64,000 nt of DNA from Streptococcus sp. Marseille-Q5986 (GTDB lineage Bacteria > Bacillota > Bacilli > Lactobacillales > Streptococcaceae). The notes under the pieces were generated by a model. That model was given only the letters and a program-made list of their open reading frames with translations. It was not told the DNA's origin and searched no databases. A program made the position numbers and the translations under genes. The stretch's first letter is position 1. Every line of letters begins with the position of its first letter. The stretch lies in the NCBI RefSeq assembly GCF_946902915.1, contig NZ_CAMPPY010000008.1, positions 1 to 64,000 on the forward strand. Reading direction: 5' to 3'. Positions 18,701-29,046 of the stretch are shown here, piece after piece.

Positions 18701-19463
18701 CAAAGTTCCACTCCGCAAGGCTAGAAACCACATGAGTCGGTGCGATTGGCAGGTCTGCTACTTCTTCTGCCTTGGTAAAACCTGTCGTCACCAAGAGCGT
18801 TGGAATGCCATTGTCAATCCCAGCTCGGATATCAGTCAGATAGTTGTCCCCAACCATGAGCAATTCTTCTCTTTTCAAGCCCAAGTGCTCAACCGCCTTG
18901 TCCATGATGATAGCATTTGGTTTTCCGATATAAACAGGCTTCACTCGTGTTGCCACTTCAAGAAGCGTAATCAGTGAACCAGCACCAGGTAAAAGACCGC
19001 GTTCTGTCGGGATATTGAGGTCAGGGTTGGTTCCGATAAAATGGGCACCCTTTTGGATAGCCAGAGTTACTGTTGCAAATTTTTCATAGTCGACCTGCCA
19101 GTCCAGTCCTACTACCACATAGGCAGGATTTTCCTTGTCTTCCACATAACCAGCCGCCTTGATGGCATCCTTGAGCCCTGCTTCTCCAATAACATAGACC
19201 GTCTTTTCCAGTCCCAAGTCATTCATATAGTCGATAGTTGCCAAGGTCGCTGTGTAGACAGTCGATAGGGGCGTTTCGATATTAAAATTCTGAGCCAACA
19301 TCTCTTGAACACTCTCTGGAGTGCGGGTTGTATTGTTGGTCACAAAGAGATAGGGGATATCCCGCTTTTGCAATTCATGGACAAAAACCTCTCCTGCTGG
19401 AATTCTATCTTTCCCCTTATAAATAGTTCCGTCTAGATCAATTAAATAGCCTTTATATTTCAT
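18690..19463 (-). CDS. HAD-superfamily phosphatase, NagD/TIGR01457 type
   Basis: A 257-residue C2-cap HAD phosphatase. Motif [11 protein letters not shown], motif II VTNNTTR, motif III lysine in YIGKPN and motif [10 protein letters not shown] are all present. It likely dephosphorylates small sugar or nucleotide phosphates; the true substrate is unknown. It sits between the acyl-ACP thioesterase and the Lit-like gene, with an 11-base overlap with the latter. Confidence 0.88.
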   Translation of the reverse strand: MKYKGYLIDLDGTIYKGKDRIPAGEVFVHELQKRDIPYLFVTNNTTRTPESVQEMLAQNFNIETPLSTVYTATLATIDYMNDLGLEKTVYVIGEAGLKDAIKAAGYVEDKENPAYVVVGLDWQVDYEKFATVTLAIQKGAHFIGTNPDLNIPTERGLLPGAGSLITLLEVATRVKPVYIGKPNAIIMDKAVEHLGLKREELLMVGDNYLTDIRAGIDNGIPTLLVTTGFTKAEEVADLPIAPTHVVSSLAEWNFDEN

Positions 19464-19473
19464 CTATTTCTCC

Positions 19474-20211
19474 CTAATCCTTTTCTATTTCTTGCCAAGT
19501 GATAATAGCCTGTGCATTGGTAACACCGTCGCTTGTAATCTCATGCTTGCTTTCCAGTCCAGTCCGCTCAACAGCCGATGTAATCACCCCACCTGGTCGA
19601 ACTTCCTTGACATACTTGAGGTTGATTTTCTTGGGAACATATTGGGTCAAAAAATCTGCTCCCATGACCTCAAAAATCCAGTCCAGGTATTTACTGTTAT
19701 TAACATGACCATTCATATCCAAATCGTAAAAACGAACATGGTAATCCTTGCTGACAGGCTCTTCCAAGAGCTCATACTTTGGACCACGAATGAGCTTTTT
19801 ATCAAAATCAGACTGGTAAGGAGCCACAATCTCGGGTTCGACAGCATGGACTTTTCGACTATCTCGATCCATCAGAACAAAGGTCGCCATCATGTGGATG
19901 AGCTCCTGCCCTGATTCATCATAAATGGTAAATCGACGGTAGCAAAAGAGCCGATTGTAGCTCAAAGCTTCCGTTTCGATGGTAATTTCTTCCGCAAAAC
20001 GAGGCAAATGAGCCACCTCAATATCATAATCTGTGATAATCCAGACCAGATTATGCTCTTCCAAAATGACCTTATCACTAACTCCCAGTTCAATCGACTG
20101 CATCCCTGAAACTTGCAGGGACAGCAAAATCACATCTGGAAGTTTGATATGACCATTCATGTCAGCCATATCAAAAGGAATCTTCATTTTCATTTGATAA
20201 GTTAAGCCCAT
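19474..20211 (-). CDS. Acyl-ACP thioesterase
   Basis: A 245-residue protein with two hot-dog halves, as in the bacterial FatA/FatB-type family. DMADMNGHIKLPDV and YDLDMNGHVNNSKYLDWIFE hold the repeated DMNGH elements; the second carries the catalytic-region asparagine and histidine. It would hydrolyse acyl-ACP to free fatty acid. The HemW gene lies five bases upstream, so both are probably one transcript. Confidence 0.88.
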   Translation of the reverse strand: MGLTYQMKMKIPFDMADMNGHIKLPDVILLSLQVSGMQSIELGVSDKVILEEHNLVWIITDYDIEVAHLPRFAEEITIETEALSYNRLFCYRRFTIYDESGQELIHMMATFVLMDRDSRKVHAVEPEIVAPYQSDFDKKLIRGPKYELLEEPVSKDYHVRFYDLDMNGHVNNSKYLDWIFEVMGADFLTQYVPKKINLKYVKEVRPGGVITSAVERTGLESKHEITSDGVTNAQAIITWQEIEKD

Positions 20212-20215
20212 GATC

Positions 20216-21346
20216 CTACTCCAAAATAAATCGTTCTGCTACAGTATCTCCCAAAAAGAGACCTCTCTTTGTCATACGCACGCGGTCACCCTCTGTTTGC
20301 ATGAGACCTTGTTGAACCAAGTCTCTGACAATTTGTCCATAAATTCCTTCAAAAGATCGGCCAAATTTTTCCTCAAATCGCGCCATAGAGACTCCTGATT
20401 TCTTGCGGAGTCCCAAGAACATTTCTTCTTCCATTTGCTCTTTTTGACTCAGGTATTCTTCTGTAATACGAGCATTGCCTTCCTCAACTGCACTAAGATA
20501 ATGACGAATGGGACCATGGTTTTTATAGCGAACACCATCGACATAGCCAGATGCCCCAGCACCAATGCCATAGTATTCAGCATTGTCCCAATACATGAGG
20601 TTGTGGCGACTTTCAAAACCGGGTTTGGAAAAATTAGAAATCTCGTAATGCTCAAAACCTGCTCGCTCCAACTCTGCGATGATGTACTCAAACATCTCCG
20701 CTTCCAGTTCCTCCTTAGGCAGAGGTAATTTCCCACGTCGCATCCGATTCATAAAGACCGTATGGTTTTCCAAAATCAAGCTATAAAGGCTCATATGAGG
20801 AATATCAAGCGAGATAGCCTTAGCTACATTGTCCTTGACCTGAGCCATAGTTTGACCAGGTAGAGCGTAGATTAGATCGATGGAAATATTGTCAAAACCA
20901 GCGAGTTTGAGGCGGTCGATATTCTCATAAATATCCTTCTCCAAGTGACTACGCCCAATCTTTTTCAGCATTTTGTCATCAAAAGTCTGCACACCTAAGG
21001 AAACACGATTGACTGGCGACTGTTTCAAAACCGTGATTTTATCCGCGTCCAAATCGCCTGGGTTGGCCTCAATAGTCAACTCTTCTAAGGCTGACAAGTC
21101 CAGGTTTTGGGTCAAGCCATCCAAAAGCACTGCTAATTGCGAAGCTGACAGAGCCGTTGGCGTCCCTCCTCCAATATAGAGAGTTCGCAACTTTTGGATA
21201 TCATAAGAACGAAATTCTTCTAGCAGATGCTCCAAATAACTATCTACTGGCTGATTTTTAATAAAAACTTTTGAAAAGTCACAATAATAACAAATCTGGG
21301 TACAAAATGGGATGTGCACATAGGCGGACGTTGTTTTTTTCTGCAT
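20216..21346 (-). CDS. hemW: Radical SAM heme chaperone HemW (coproporphyrinogen oxidase-like)
   Basis: A 376-residue radical SAM protein. The 4Fe-4S cluster motif is PFCTQICYYCDF (CxxxCxxC), followed by YIGGGTPTAL and VSLGVQTFDD. The C-terminal HemN-type domain is complete. HemW inserts heme into targets rather than making it; streptococci lack full heme synthesis. The start MQKKTTSAY at 21346 follows TATAAT by seven bases, so the mRNA may be leaderless; a longer frame would overlap the promoter. Confidence 0.92.
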   Translation of the reverse strand: MQKKTTSAYVHIPFCTQICYYCDFSKVFIKNQPVDSYLEHLLEEFRSYDIQKLRTLYIGGGTPTALSASQLAVLLDGLTQNLDLSALEELTIEANPGDLDADKITVLKQSPVNRVSLGVQTFDDKMLKKIGRSHLEKDIYENIDRLKLAGFDNISIDLIYALPGQTMAQVKDNVAKAISLDIPHMSLYSLILENHTVFMNRMRRGKLPLPKEELEAEMFEYIIAELERAGFEHYEISNFSKPGFESRHNLMYWDNAEYYGIGAGASGYVDGVRYKNHGPIRHYLSAVEEGNARITEEYLSQKEQMEEEMFLGLRKKSGVSMARFEEKFGRSFEGIYGQIVRDLVQQGLMQTEGDRVRMTKRGLFLGDTVAERFILE

Positions 21347-21353
21347 GGTAATT

Positions 21354-21359
21354 ATTATA
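21354..21359 (-). promoter_or_regulatory. Extended -10 of hemW, leaderless start
   Basis: TGGTATAAT on the minus strand ends seven bases before the hemW ATG. Transcription normally starts about seven bases past the -10, so the first transcribed base should be at or next to the start codon. No Shine-Dalgarno sequence fits. Confidence 0.65.
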
Positions 21360-21364
21360 CCACA

Positions 21365-21418
21365 AAAGCGAACAATACTTAGAATTCCGTTTAACAAAAT
21401 CCTAGCATTGTTCGCTTT
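21365..21418 (-). terminator. Inverted repeat between surface-protein gene and hemW
   Basis: AAAGCGAACAAT/ATTGTTCGCTTT, 12-base perfect arms around a 30-base loop, followed on the minus strand by TTTTG. It probably terminates the surface-protein transcript just before the hemW promoter. The long loop makes it weaker than a typical terminator. Confidence 0.55.
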
Positions 21419-21522
21419 CTTTATCTAAACATTCTTTTTTATTTTATGACTAACACGATTCCCAGAATCAATCTAGTTTGTCTTTATAATACAAAAGAAT
21501 GAATATTCATTTGACTAAATTT

Positions 21523-23792
21523 TTAGTATTCTTTTTTCTTTCCAAGAGCAAGTCCGAGACCTCTTAGCATACCAAGAAGCCCTAGAGATGCAAGAGTTGC
21601 ATTCGATTCTGTTCCTGTGTTTGGCAATACATTTTGAGAATCATTTGACTTAGCACCATTGTCAATAGTAGTCTGAGTATCTACCTGATCTGCATTTGGA
21701 GTTGTTGGTGCAGGTGTATCTTGACCAGAACCTCCATTAGTAGCAGGTGGGACTGGCGCAACTGGAATCGTATTTGTATTTGGACCTACTTTTCTGAAAA
21801 TGTGGATCATTACTGGTTCATTTTCATCAATCATTGTTCTTACAAATTCATATCCTGGAATTAATCCATGTTCAGCACCCTTTTCATTACCTGTCTTAAC
21901 GAATGGTTTCAATACATTTCCATCTTCATCAATCCAGAGAACCTCAATCATTAGCTCTGGCAATTTAATTGAATCCGCTAATACACCGTTTTCAAAAATT
22001 GTTACATTAGGAACTCCCACAGCTGGTTTACCTGGTTCCGTAATCTTACCTGTACCTGAGAGTTTACCTTCTGGGAGGTCACTGTTTGGTACTGTACCTT
22101 TTCCATCTTCACCTGGCATTTCTACCTTAGTTCCTGATGGGTATGTTAAGCCATCTGGTTTCTTCGGTGGTACTGTAACATCACCTGTCTTAGGAGCTTG
22201 TTCTAACTCAACTGTTGGTTCTTTACTTGTTCCATAAGTTCGAACTGTTGTTGGAGTTACCTGACCTGTTTTGGAATCAACTTCATAGGTAGTGGTATCA
22301 ATCACATCACGACCTTCAGAATCTTTAGATTGTTCAACCTTAGTTTTAGCACCAATTTTAACGACTGGGTTACCAACGTGTTCTGTGATGTGACCATCGT
22401 TTGGATCTACATCGTAAGTGGTGGTAGTTACTGTTTTACCTTTTTCACCCTCAGTACGCTGATCTGGTGTACCGAAGTCTTTTTCAACATCTTTAACGTA
22501 TTCTACTTCAGGTTCAATCGGAGCTTCTACGACTTTGTCTTTGGCACCAACTTTAACAAGTTTTGGTGTTGTTGTTACTATCTTACCTTCAGATCCATTA
22601 TTAGTAACCGTGTTAGTTCCTACATCTCTGGTTTTATCTGCTTCATACCGCGTTGTTACCGGAATTATTTTAGTTACAACTTTAGATTTGACACCATTTG
22701 GATTGACAATGTCTTTTCTTACTGTTGGAGGGAGGGTACCGGTACTTGCATTGACCGCGTAAGTGGTTGTCTTCTTAACTACATCATCGCCTTCATCTAT
22801 CCCCTGTTGAGGATTTCCTCCGGTCCCCAGAGTTATATCAACTCCTATATCTTTCGCATCATTTGTTCCACGAAATGCCAACACTTGTGCAGTTCCATTT
22901 GGTAAATATAAAAAATCACTCTTAGTTTCATACAACACAGCATCCAGTCCACTGGATGTATGATAACTTTTCTTCCTTTCCCAATAAAGTCCCAATTCCT
23001 TATTCATCATCATATATTCATAACGTGGTTTCCTATCACCATTCTTTTTATATAACTCTGATTCTGTTAAGGGTTTCTTATAATCCAACACTCTATCAAT
23101 GTAATGATTATCACGGTAGGACAATTCCATGAACATAATCATATCGCGTCCACTTACATTCTATTTTAATCTTTCATCTGGCTTTTTTTTACTGTCAATA
23201 ATACCATCACCATCAGTATCTTCTAATAAGGGATGACTATTATAGCCTACATACTTTTCCCCGCCTTTTTCATAAATATAAAGTTCTTCTTTATCCTTCA
23301 AATAATCATCATCTGTATAAGCTTCTGAACTTAACTCAGGGCCGTTTAATAACAAACTGTCAAGCTTATCACCTTCTGAACCGATTACTCCTGCTTTTAT
23401 TTGCTTAGCGTACTCATCAGTTAATTCATATTTTTTAATATTGGAAGGATTTGATGCTGCTCTCACCTCTGAAGTACTTGATCTGTCTTCACCCGCCACG
23501 GAAGCCCTTGTGGTCAAGCTATTATTTTCCTTATCCCCAGATATGCCGAGTTCTGTAGTCCTTGTAGATCCTATTGGAACATCTCTGGTATCTAACTCAG
23601 AAGAAGGATTATCTTGATTATCTGGTATATGTTGAACTTCTTCTCTTTTCTCCACAGAAGATAGAGAATTTTCCGTAGAAGCAAGCACTCCCTAAGATGG
23701 TGTAAACAAGGCAATTCCTATTAATACAGAAGCACTCCAACAGAAAACTTTCGAATCGAAAAACGTTGGCGTTTATTAAAAATGTCTTTCAT
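21523..23792 (-). pseudogene. LPXTG cell-wall surface protein, lipase-like N-terminal domain with G5-like repeats, inactivated
   Basis: Joined frames give one gene. It starts MKDIFNKRQRFSIRKFSVGV, a YSIRK-type signal. A one-base loss after this shifts the frame, then a TAG (23692-23694) and a second in-frame TAG (23161-23163, between ERLK and NVSGRDM) interrupt it. The N-domain contains a calcium-loop DTDGDGIID and a class-3-lipase-like start (AFRGTNDAKDIGVD), which stops and joins repeats of about 75 residues rich in KVVTTTP/VKVGAK (G5-like). The C-terminus has LPNTG, a hydrophobic span and KKKEY for sortase A. The gene encodes a dead or only partly translatable wall protein. Confidence 0.82.
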
Positions 23793-24085
23793 TTTACCAA
23801 CTTTCTTTCTAGCTATTTTTTACAAAATAGAGGCTTCTACTATTTTCCCTTGACAAAATACTAAATCGTTTCTTGACTAAAATTTCAGAGCTTTTCCTCT
23901 ACTTGATCATAAACTATCACATTGATTTCTAATCATAGAAAAATGGATGGCTTAATGTTAATAAAATATCAGTAAAATATAAAAAAATGTAAATATTTTA
24001 CTTTCAACAATGCCATTATACCATAAAAAATCTTGACACTCATGTGTTTTTAAAAAGGTTTGTCAAAAAGTCTTCAAAATCATAA
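23793..24085. other. AT-rich gap with no gene
   Basis: About 290 bases upstream of the broken surface-protein gene. No frame with a ribosome binding site and no clear sigma-A promoter was found on either strand. It must contain the former promoter of the surface protein, which may itself have decayed. Confidence 0.5.
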
Positions 24086-24132
24086 AAAACGCATAATATC
24101 AGGCATTTACAGTCCTTGATACTATGCGTTTT
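24086..24132. terminator. Hairpin terminator of repeated type (copy 1)
   Basis: AAAACGCATAATATCAGG pairs with CCTTGATACTATGCGTTTT. It lies 60 bases past the YtxH-like gene stop and is closely related in both arms to the hairpin at 29047-29094. It is bidirectional in form. Confidence 0.75.
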
Positions 24133-24192
24133 ATCTTACACAATTTACTAGATTTGCGACTACTATTGAATTTTTTTCCCTCTCTGTCAAAT

Positions 24193-24588
24193 CTAGATTT
24201 TTTCTTCTTTGATATCAATCACAATCTCTTCTGATTCATCAAGAGTTTCGGCCTTTTCTTGCCATTGCTCCTTGAGATTATTGAATTGATTTTTTGAGGC
24301 TTCTGTCGCTTGACGGGCGCATGATTTGGCTTGAGCAAGTACACTGTCCACAGTGATTTCACCTGACTCAACCTGTTCTTTGGTTCTCAGAACAAAATCT
24401 GTAGCCTGCTCCTTAACTTCTGTCAGTTTTTCACAGACCTGCTCCTTGGCATACTCAGGATCTTCTCTCAAATCATCTAGAAAATCTTGAGCCTGACTGC
24501 AAACTTGTTTGCCCTTATCGCTTGTTAAAAACAAGGCAAGAGCTGCACCTGAAACGGTTCCTAAAAGGATAGAGGATAGTTTACCCAT
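24193..24588 (-). CDS. YtxH domain-containing protein
   Basis: A 131-residue protein. The N-terminus MGKLSSILLGTVSGAALALFL is a membrane span followed by SDKGKQV, the typical YtxH start. The rest is a charged helical, probably coiled-coil region. YtxH proteins are linked with envelope stress in Bacillus but have no defined biochemical role. It directly follows the DUF948 gene and the lgt-hprK pair. Confidence 0.85.
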   Translation of the reverse strand: MGKLSSILLGTVSGAALALFLTSDKGKQVCSQAQDFLDDLREDPEYAKEQVCEKLTEVKEQATDFVLRTKEQVESGEITVDSVLAQAKSCARQATEASKNQFNNLKEQWQEKAETLDESEEIVIDIKEEKI

Positions 24589-24603
24589 AAGGATTCTCCT
24601 TTT

Positions 24604-24987
24604 TTATTTTTTTAAAAATTTACTTGCAAGACGAAGAGCTGACAAACTTGCCCCAGTCTTGAGTGTTTTTGAACCAGCTGATGAAGCTTTCTTGCTCAAG
24701 ACACGCGCATGGTCATTGAGATCTGAAACGGATAGAGACAAATCTGCAACAGCACTAAAGAGTGGATCAATCGTTGCCACCTTGACATTGATATCATCTG
24801 CCAAGACATTAACCTTAGCCAGCAACTCATTAGTATGATGCAAGGTCACATCTACATCTGAAGTCAAGGTTTTAATCGTCTTTTCTGTTTCATCAATCAC
24901 ACGTCCGAGCTTTTGCACAGTAATGATTAGATAGACCAAAAAGACAATCAAAGCTAGAGCAACAAGAATATATGCAACTTCTAACAT
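24604..24987 (-). CDS. DUF948 domain-containing protein
   Basis: A 127-residue protein with an N-terminal membrane span (LEVAYILVALALIVFLVYL) and a heptad-rich helical domain with many V and D positions, as in DUF948 proteins. Its stop-start junction with lgt and pairing with YtxH suggest an envelope-associated function. Molecular role unknown. Confidence 0.85.
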   Translation of the reverse strand: MLEVAYILVALALIVFLVYLIITVQKLGRVIDETEKTIKTLTSDVDVTLHHTNELLAKVNVLADDINVKVATIDPLFSAVADLSLSVSDLNDHARVLSKKASSAGSKTLKTGASLSALRLASKFLKK

Positions 24988-25776
24988 TTAGTTTTCCTCC
25001 TCTGTAATATAGTAAGGGGCCTTCTTTCGATTTTGATAAATAACGATCATTATACCGAGACCGATAAGGACAACTGATAGCCATTGAGACACTCGAAGAC
25101 CAAAGAACATGAGACTATCTGTCCGCATGCCTTCAATAACCATGCGACCGAAACCATACCAAATCAAGTAAAAAGCAGTGATATGACCTCGTCTGAGACT
25201 CTTCCATTTTCGTCTCAATATCAAAATCAAGCCAAAGCCAAGCAGATTCCATAGAGACTCATAAAGGAAGGTCGGTTGACGATAACTCCCCTCTATATAC
25301 ATCTGGTCACGGATAAAGCCAGGTAGATAATCCAGATTATCCACTGCTGCACCATAGGCTTCTTGGTTAAAGAAATTGCCCCAGCGACCCAAACTTTGGG
25401 CTATCATGACGCTAGGCGCTGCAATATCTAGAAAATCCCAAGTATTGATGAGTTTACGATCAGCAAAGATATAAAGTACAAGGGCACCAGTTATCAAACC
25501 ACCGTAAATGGCCAAACCACCATTCCAAATGGCAAAAATTTCTCCCAAATTCTGACTATAGTAATCAAAACGGAAAATGACATAGTAGAGACGAGCTCCT
25601 AAAATAGCCAGAGGAAAGGCTATCAAGATAAAATCTAAAATATCGTCTGGTATGATCTTCTTTCTAGGCGCTTCTTTCATGGTCAAATAAACCGCAAGAA
25701 TCAAACCTGTAACAATACATAAGGCATACCAACGAATGGCTAGAGGTCCTAGATGAATAGCAATTGGATCAAGCAT
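24988..25776 (-). CDS. lgt: Prolipoprotein diacylglyceryl transferase
   Basis: Lgt transfers diacylglycerol from phosphatidylglycerol to the lipobox cysteine, the first step of lipoprotein maturation. The 262-residue protein has about seven spans. The signature [13 protein letters not shown] (near residue 130) and [11 protein letters not shown] are intact. The start [17 protein letters not shown] overlaps the end of hprK by eight bases. It serves the PstS and amino-acid receptor lipoproteins in this window among others. Confidence 0.96.
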   Translation of the reverse strand: MLDPIAIHLGPLAIRWYALCIVTGLILAVYLTMKEAPRKKIIPDDILDFILIAFPLAILGARLYYVIFRFDYYSQNLGEIFAIWNGGLAIYGGLITGALVLYIFADRKLINTWDFLDIAAPSVMIAQSLGRWGNFFNQEAYGAAVDNLDYLPGFIRDQMYIEGSYRQPTFLYESLWNLLGFGLILILRRKWKSLRRGHITAFYLIWYGFGRMVIEGMRTDSLMFFGLRVSQWLSVVLIGLGIMIVIYQNRKKAPYYITEEEN

Positions 25777-26704
25777 TAGGCACCTCGTTTTGAGCAATAA
25801 GATTTGTCAAGCGTTCTTCGAACAAACGGGTCGCATCAAAGCCCATTTCCTTGGCACGATAATTCATGGCGGCTGCCTCAATCACGACAGAGATATTACG
25901 ACCTGTTTTAACTGGGATGCGGATACGAGGAATGGCTACGCCAGAAATTTCTAATTCCTCTGCATTGTTTCCAAGTCGATCAAAGGTCTTATGCGTATCG
26001 TAATTTTCCAAATAGACAGCAAGCTGAACCTGTGAAGAATCCTTGACAGCACTCGCACCGTAGAGACTCATGACATCGATAATCCCAACCCCACGAATTT
26101 CAATCAAGTGTTTCAAAATTTCAGCTGGTTCACCCCAGAGAGTAATCTCATCCTTGGCAAAGATATCGACACGGTCATCGGCTACCAAACGGTGACCACG
26201 TTTGACAAGCTCAAGACCTGTCTCGCTCTTACCAATTCCACTATCTCCCTGAATCAAGACGCCCATCCCATAAATATCCATCAAGACACCGTGCACACTG
26301 GTACGTTCTGCCAAACGTGAATCCAGATAACTAGATAATTCTCCAGATAAACGACTTGTCGCTGTACGGCTGGTTAAAATAGCAATCTTACATTCTCTGG
26401 CTGCCTTTAACATCTCCTCTGGAACCACCAAACCACGGGCCACAATGACCGCAGGTGTCTCAGGTAGAAACATTTTTTTCAAAACTTCATAACGGCTGTT
26501 GGAAGGCATGCTGATCAGATAAGACCACTCCTTCATCCCCAAGAGCTGGATCCGCTCTGGCGTGTAGTAGTCAAAATAACCTGTCATTTCAAGACCAGGT
26601 CGCGTAATGTCCGCTGTATTGATTTCCTTTTCAAGCAATTCTGGTTCGCCATAGACAATGTCTAGTCTAAGCTTTTCAATCACTTCTTTTACTAAAACCG
26701 ACAT
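25769..26704 (-). CDS. hprK: HPr kinase/phosphorylase
   Basis: A 311-residue bifunctional enzyme that phosphorylates or dephosphorylates serine 46 of HPr in carbon catabolite control. P-loop GDSGIGKSE (about residues 153-161) and the HprK signature [10 protein letters not shown] are present. Start [11 protein letters not shown] follows AAGGAGG by five bases; a tandem ATG one codon earlier is an alternative. It is the first gene of the hprK-lgt-DUF948-ytxH group. Confidence 0.96.
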   Translation of the reverse strand: MSVLVKEVIEKLRLDIVYGEPELLEKEINTADITRPGLEMTGYFDYYTPERIQLLGMKEWSYLISMPSNSRYEVLKKMFLPETPAVIVARGLVVPEEMLKAARECKIAILTSRTATSRLSGELSSYLDSRLAERTSVHGVLMDIYGMGVLIQGDSGIGKSETGLELVKRGHRLVADDRVDIFAKDEITLWGEPAEILKHLIEIRGVGIIDVMSLYGASAVKDSSQVQLAVYLENYDTHKTFDRLGNNAEELEISGVAIPRIRIPVKTGRNISVVIEAAAMNYRAKEMGFDATRLFEERLTNLIAQNEVPNA

Positions 26705-26794
26705 CATTTCCTCCTTCAATCGAGTTCTTCCCTCTATTATATCAAATTGTAGGAGGATATTTCAGATTTTTGCAGGATTTATAGTATTTATTTA

Positions 26795-26825
26795 AAAGAA
26801 AAAGGACTAGATTTCTCTAGCCTTT
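26795..26825 (-). terminator. Terminator of rpsU
   Basis: AAAGGCTAGA/TCTAGTCCTTT hairpin with a GAAA loop followed by TTCTTTT on the minus strand, nine bases past the rpsU stop. Confidence 0.85.
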
Positions 26826-26833
26826 CATTTCAA

Positions 26834-27010
26834 TTAGAATTTTTTACGTTTACGAGCTGCTTCTGATTTACGTTTACGTTTTACAGAAGGTTTTTCATAG
26901 AATTCACGTTTGCGTGTTTCTTGAAGAGTACCAGCTTTAGTAACCGCACGTTTGAAACGACGAAGTGCGTCGTCAAGAGATTCATTCTTACGTACTACTG
27001 TTTTAGACAT
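26834..27010 (-). CDS. rpsU: 30S ribosomal protein S21
   Basis: A 58-residue basic protein, [20 protein letters not shown] through a C-terminal run of lysine and arginine. The length and sequence are those of Firmicute S21, which helps initiation near the anti-Shine-Dalgarno region. The start follows GAAGGGAGTG. It is a one-gene unit with its own promoter and terminator. Confidence 0.97.
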
Positions 27011-27044
27011 TTTTTTCACTCCCTTCAAGTTCAATATCTATTTT

Positions 27045-27073
27045 ATTCTACACGTAAAAGGAATAATTGTCAA
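27045..27073 (-). promoter_or_regulatory. Sigma-A promoter of rpsU
   Basis: TTGACA (27068-27073), 17-base spacer, TAGAAT (27045-27050) on the minus strand. Confidence 0.85.
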
Positions 27074-27148
27074 GCAAAAATGCGGTTTAATTTTGATTTT
27101 TTCTTCCATTTATACAAGAGTTGAAAGCGTTCAATAGAACATTGCTTT

Positions 27149-27856
27149 TTATTTTTCAAGTAAGCTAAGCGCTTCAGCATCTGCAATGATGGTCACATCA
27201 GGGTGATTTTGGAGGCTACTTGCTGGTAGATTCTCAGTCACTGGACCAGACACTGTTCCGGCAATGGCTTCTGCTTTTGATTCACCGTAAGCAAAAAGAA
27301 GGATTGACTTGGCATCCAAAATGTTTTTAATCCCCATTGAAATAGCTTGGGTTGGGACGTCTTCAATCTTGTCAAAGAAGCGCGCATTGGCTTCAATAGT
27401 AGACTGGTCCAGTTCTACCAGATGCGTTTGACTGTCAAATGGAGTACCAGGCTCATTAAAGCCGATATGCCCATTGCGACCGATTCCCAAGATTTGGAGT
27501 TCAACTGGATGATCAGCCAAAATTTGGTTGTAGCGTTCAACTTCAGCTTCAGCATTGTCCTTAACACCACGAGGCAAGAAACTTTCTTTAAATGGTTTTT
27601 GGTTGAACAAATTTTCTTGCATGAAGTGACGGTAAGACTGAGGATTGTCGCCATCAAGACCTACATACTCATCAAGGTTGACACTGGTTAGATTTGAAAA
27701 ATCAAGGTCACTTTCAACAATTTCCTTGTAAAATTCAAGTGGGCTACTTCCTGTCGCAAGTCCTAGGGTTTGAGCGCCGTTGGCCAATTTTTCCTTCAAA
27801 ATCTCAAAAGCAACTTTTCCACCTTCGATTTGGTTTTCAACTTTAATAACTTTCAT
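27149..27856 (-). CDS. nagB: Glucosamine-6-phosphate deaminase
   Basis: NagB converts glucosamine-6-phosphate to fructose-6-phosphate and ammonia, the last step of amino-sugar catabolism. The 235-residue protein matches the short Firmicute form without the allosteric C-terminal extension. [14 protein letters not shown] binds phosphate, NLDEYVG and [14 protein letters not shown] hold the catalytic acid and histidine region. A NagR-type operator lies in its promoter, so induction by amino-sugar phosphates is likely. Confidence 0.96.
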   Translation of the reverse strand: MKVIKVENQIEGGKVAFEILKEKLANGAQTLGLATGSSPLEFYKEIVESDLDFSNLTSVNLDEYVGLDGDNPQSYRHFMQENLFNQKPFKESFLPRGVKDNAEAEVERYNQILADHPVELQILGIGRNGHIGFNEPGTPFDSQTHLVELDQSTIEANARFFDKIEDVPTQAISMGIKNILDAKSILLFAYGESKAEAIAGTVSGPVTENLPASSLQNHPDVTIIADAEALSLLEK

Positions 27857-27885
27857 CTTTTCATCCTCCATTTCTATCTATATTT

Positions 27886-27914
27886 ATTATATGGTATAGA
27901 CCAATTTTTGTCAA
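27886..27914 (-). promoter_or_regulatory. nagB promoter with NagR/DasR-type (dre) operator in the spacer
   Basis: TTGACA (27909-27914), 17-base spacer, TATAAT (27886-27891). The spacer contains TGGTATAGACCA (27892-27903), a match to the dre consensus bound by GntR-family NagR (YvoA)/DasR regulators. A repressor here would block both hexamers. Confidence 0.85.
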
Positions 27915-28005
27915 GTGAAAACGATTTAATTCTAAAAAAAGAGCGACTATACTTGAAACATGTTATAATGGATAGGATTAGAACTTAGAAAGAATGAACA
28001 GATAT

Positions 28006-29034
28006 ATGAATACAGCTGATTTTGATTTCCACTTGCCAGAGGAATTGATTGCCCAAACACCCCTTGAAAAACGGGATGCCTCTAAACTCCTCATCGTCAA
28101 CCGTGAGACGAGAAAAATGCAGGATAAACACTTCCACTCAATTATTGATATGCTGGAACCTGGTGATGCCCTTGTTATGAATGACACCCGAGTTCTCCCT
28201 GCCCGCCTCTATGGTCAAAAGGAAGAAACTGGAGGTCATGTGGAACTTCTCCTGCTCAAAAATACTGCTGGAGATGAGTGGGAAGTTCTTGCTAAACCTG
28301 CCAAACGCCTCAAGGTCGGTACTCGTATCCGCTTTGGTGATGGTCGCCTCAGCGCTGTCGTTACAGAAGAATTGACCCACGGGGGACGCATTGTCCGCTT
28401 TGAATACCAAGGAATTTTCCTAGAAGTCTTGGAAAGTCTGGGAGAAATGCCTCTACCACCTTATATCCACGAAAAACTGGATGACCGTGAACGCTATCAA
28501 ACGGTCTACGCTAAAGAAAGTGGCTCTGCTGCAGCACCGACTGCTGGTCTTCACTTCACCAAAGAACTGCTAGCAGAAATCCAAGCTAAGAGTGTCCATC
28601 TGGTCTATCTGACTCTCCATGTCGGACTCGGAACCTTTAGACCCGTTTCAGTTGACAATCTGGACGAACACGAAATGCACTCAGAATTCTACCAACTTTC
28701 TGAGGAGGCAGCTAGCACCCTTCGCTCTGTCAAAGAAAATGGTGGTCGTGTCATTGCTGTCGGAACCACTTCTATCCGCACCTTGGAGACTATTGGTTCC
28801 AAGTTTGATGGACAAATCCAAGCAGATTCTGGCTGGACCAATATCTTTATCAAGCCTGGTTACGAATGGAAGGTTGTTGATGCCTTTTCAACCAATTTCC
28901 ACCTGCCAAAATCAACTCTGGTCATGTTGGTTTCTGCCTTTGCCGGTCGTGAATTAGTCTTAGATGCTTATCACCATGCTATCCAAGAACACTACCGCTT
29001 CTTCAGTTTTGGCGATGCCATGTTTATCTATTAA
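28006..29034 (+). CDS. queA: tRNA preQ1(34) S-adenosylmethionine ribosyltransferase-isomerase
   Basis: QueA adds the epoxycyclopentane moiety from SAM to preQ1 in tRNA, the penultimate step of queuosine synthesis. The 342-residue protein starts [43 protein letters not shown] and GTTSIRTLE are family motifs. An ATG 12 bases upstream is possible, but the chosen start matches the family. Extended -10 TGTTATAAT lies at 27964-27969. It is divergent from nagB. Confidence 0.95.
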   Translation: MNTADFDFHLPEELIAQTPLEKRDASKLLIVNRETRKMQDKHFHSIIDMLEPGDALVMNDTRVLPARLYGQKEETGGHVELLLLKNTAGDEWEVLAKPAKRLKVGTRIRFGDGRLSAVVTEELTHGGRIVRFEYQGIFLEVLESLGEMPLPPYIHEKLDDRERYQTVYAKESGSAAAPTAGLHFTKELLAEIQAKSVHLVYLTLHVGLGTFRPVSVDNLDEHEMHSEFYQLSEEAASTLRSVKENGGRVIAVGTTSIRTLETIGSKFDGQIQADSGWTNIFIKPGYEWKVVDAFSTNFHLPKSTLVMLVSAFAGRELVLDAYHHAIQEHYRFFSFGDAMFIY

Positions 29035-29046
29035 TTTACATAATCA

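Noticed and set aside
22330..22905. A 191-codon plus-strand frame inside the surface-protein repeats
   Set aside because: It is the antisense reading of a repetitive Thr/Val-rich region; the composition (F, Y, S, C runs) is an artefact.
27119..27148. A nagB terminator hairpin
   Set aside because: The AAGC..GTTC/GAAC..GCTT stem is bulged and lacks a T run on the minus strand.
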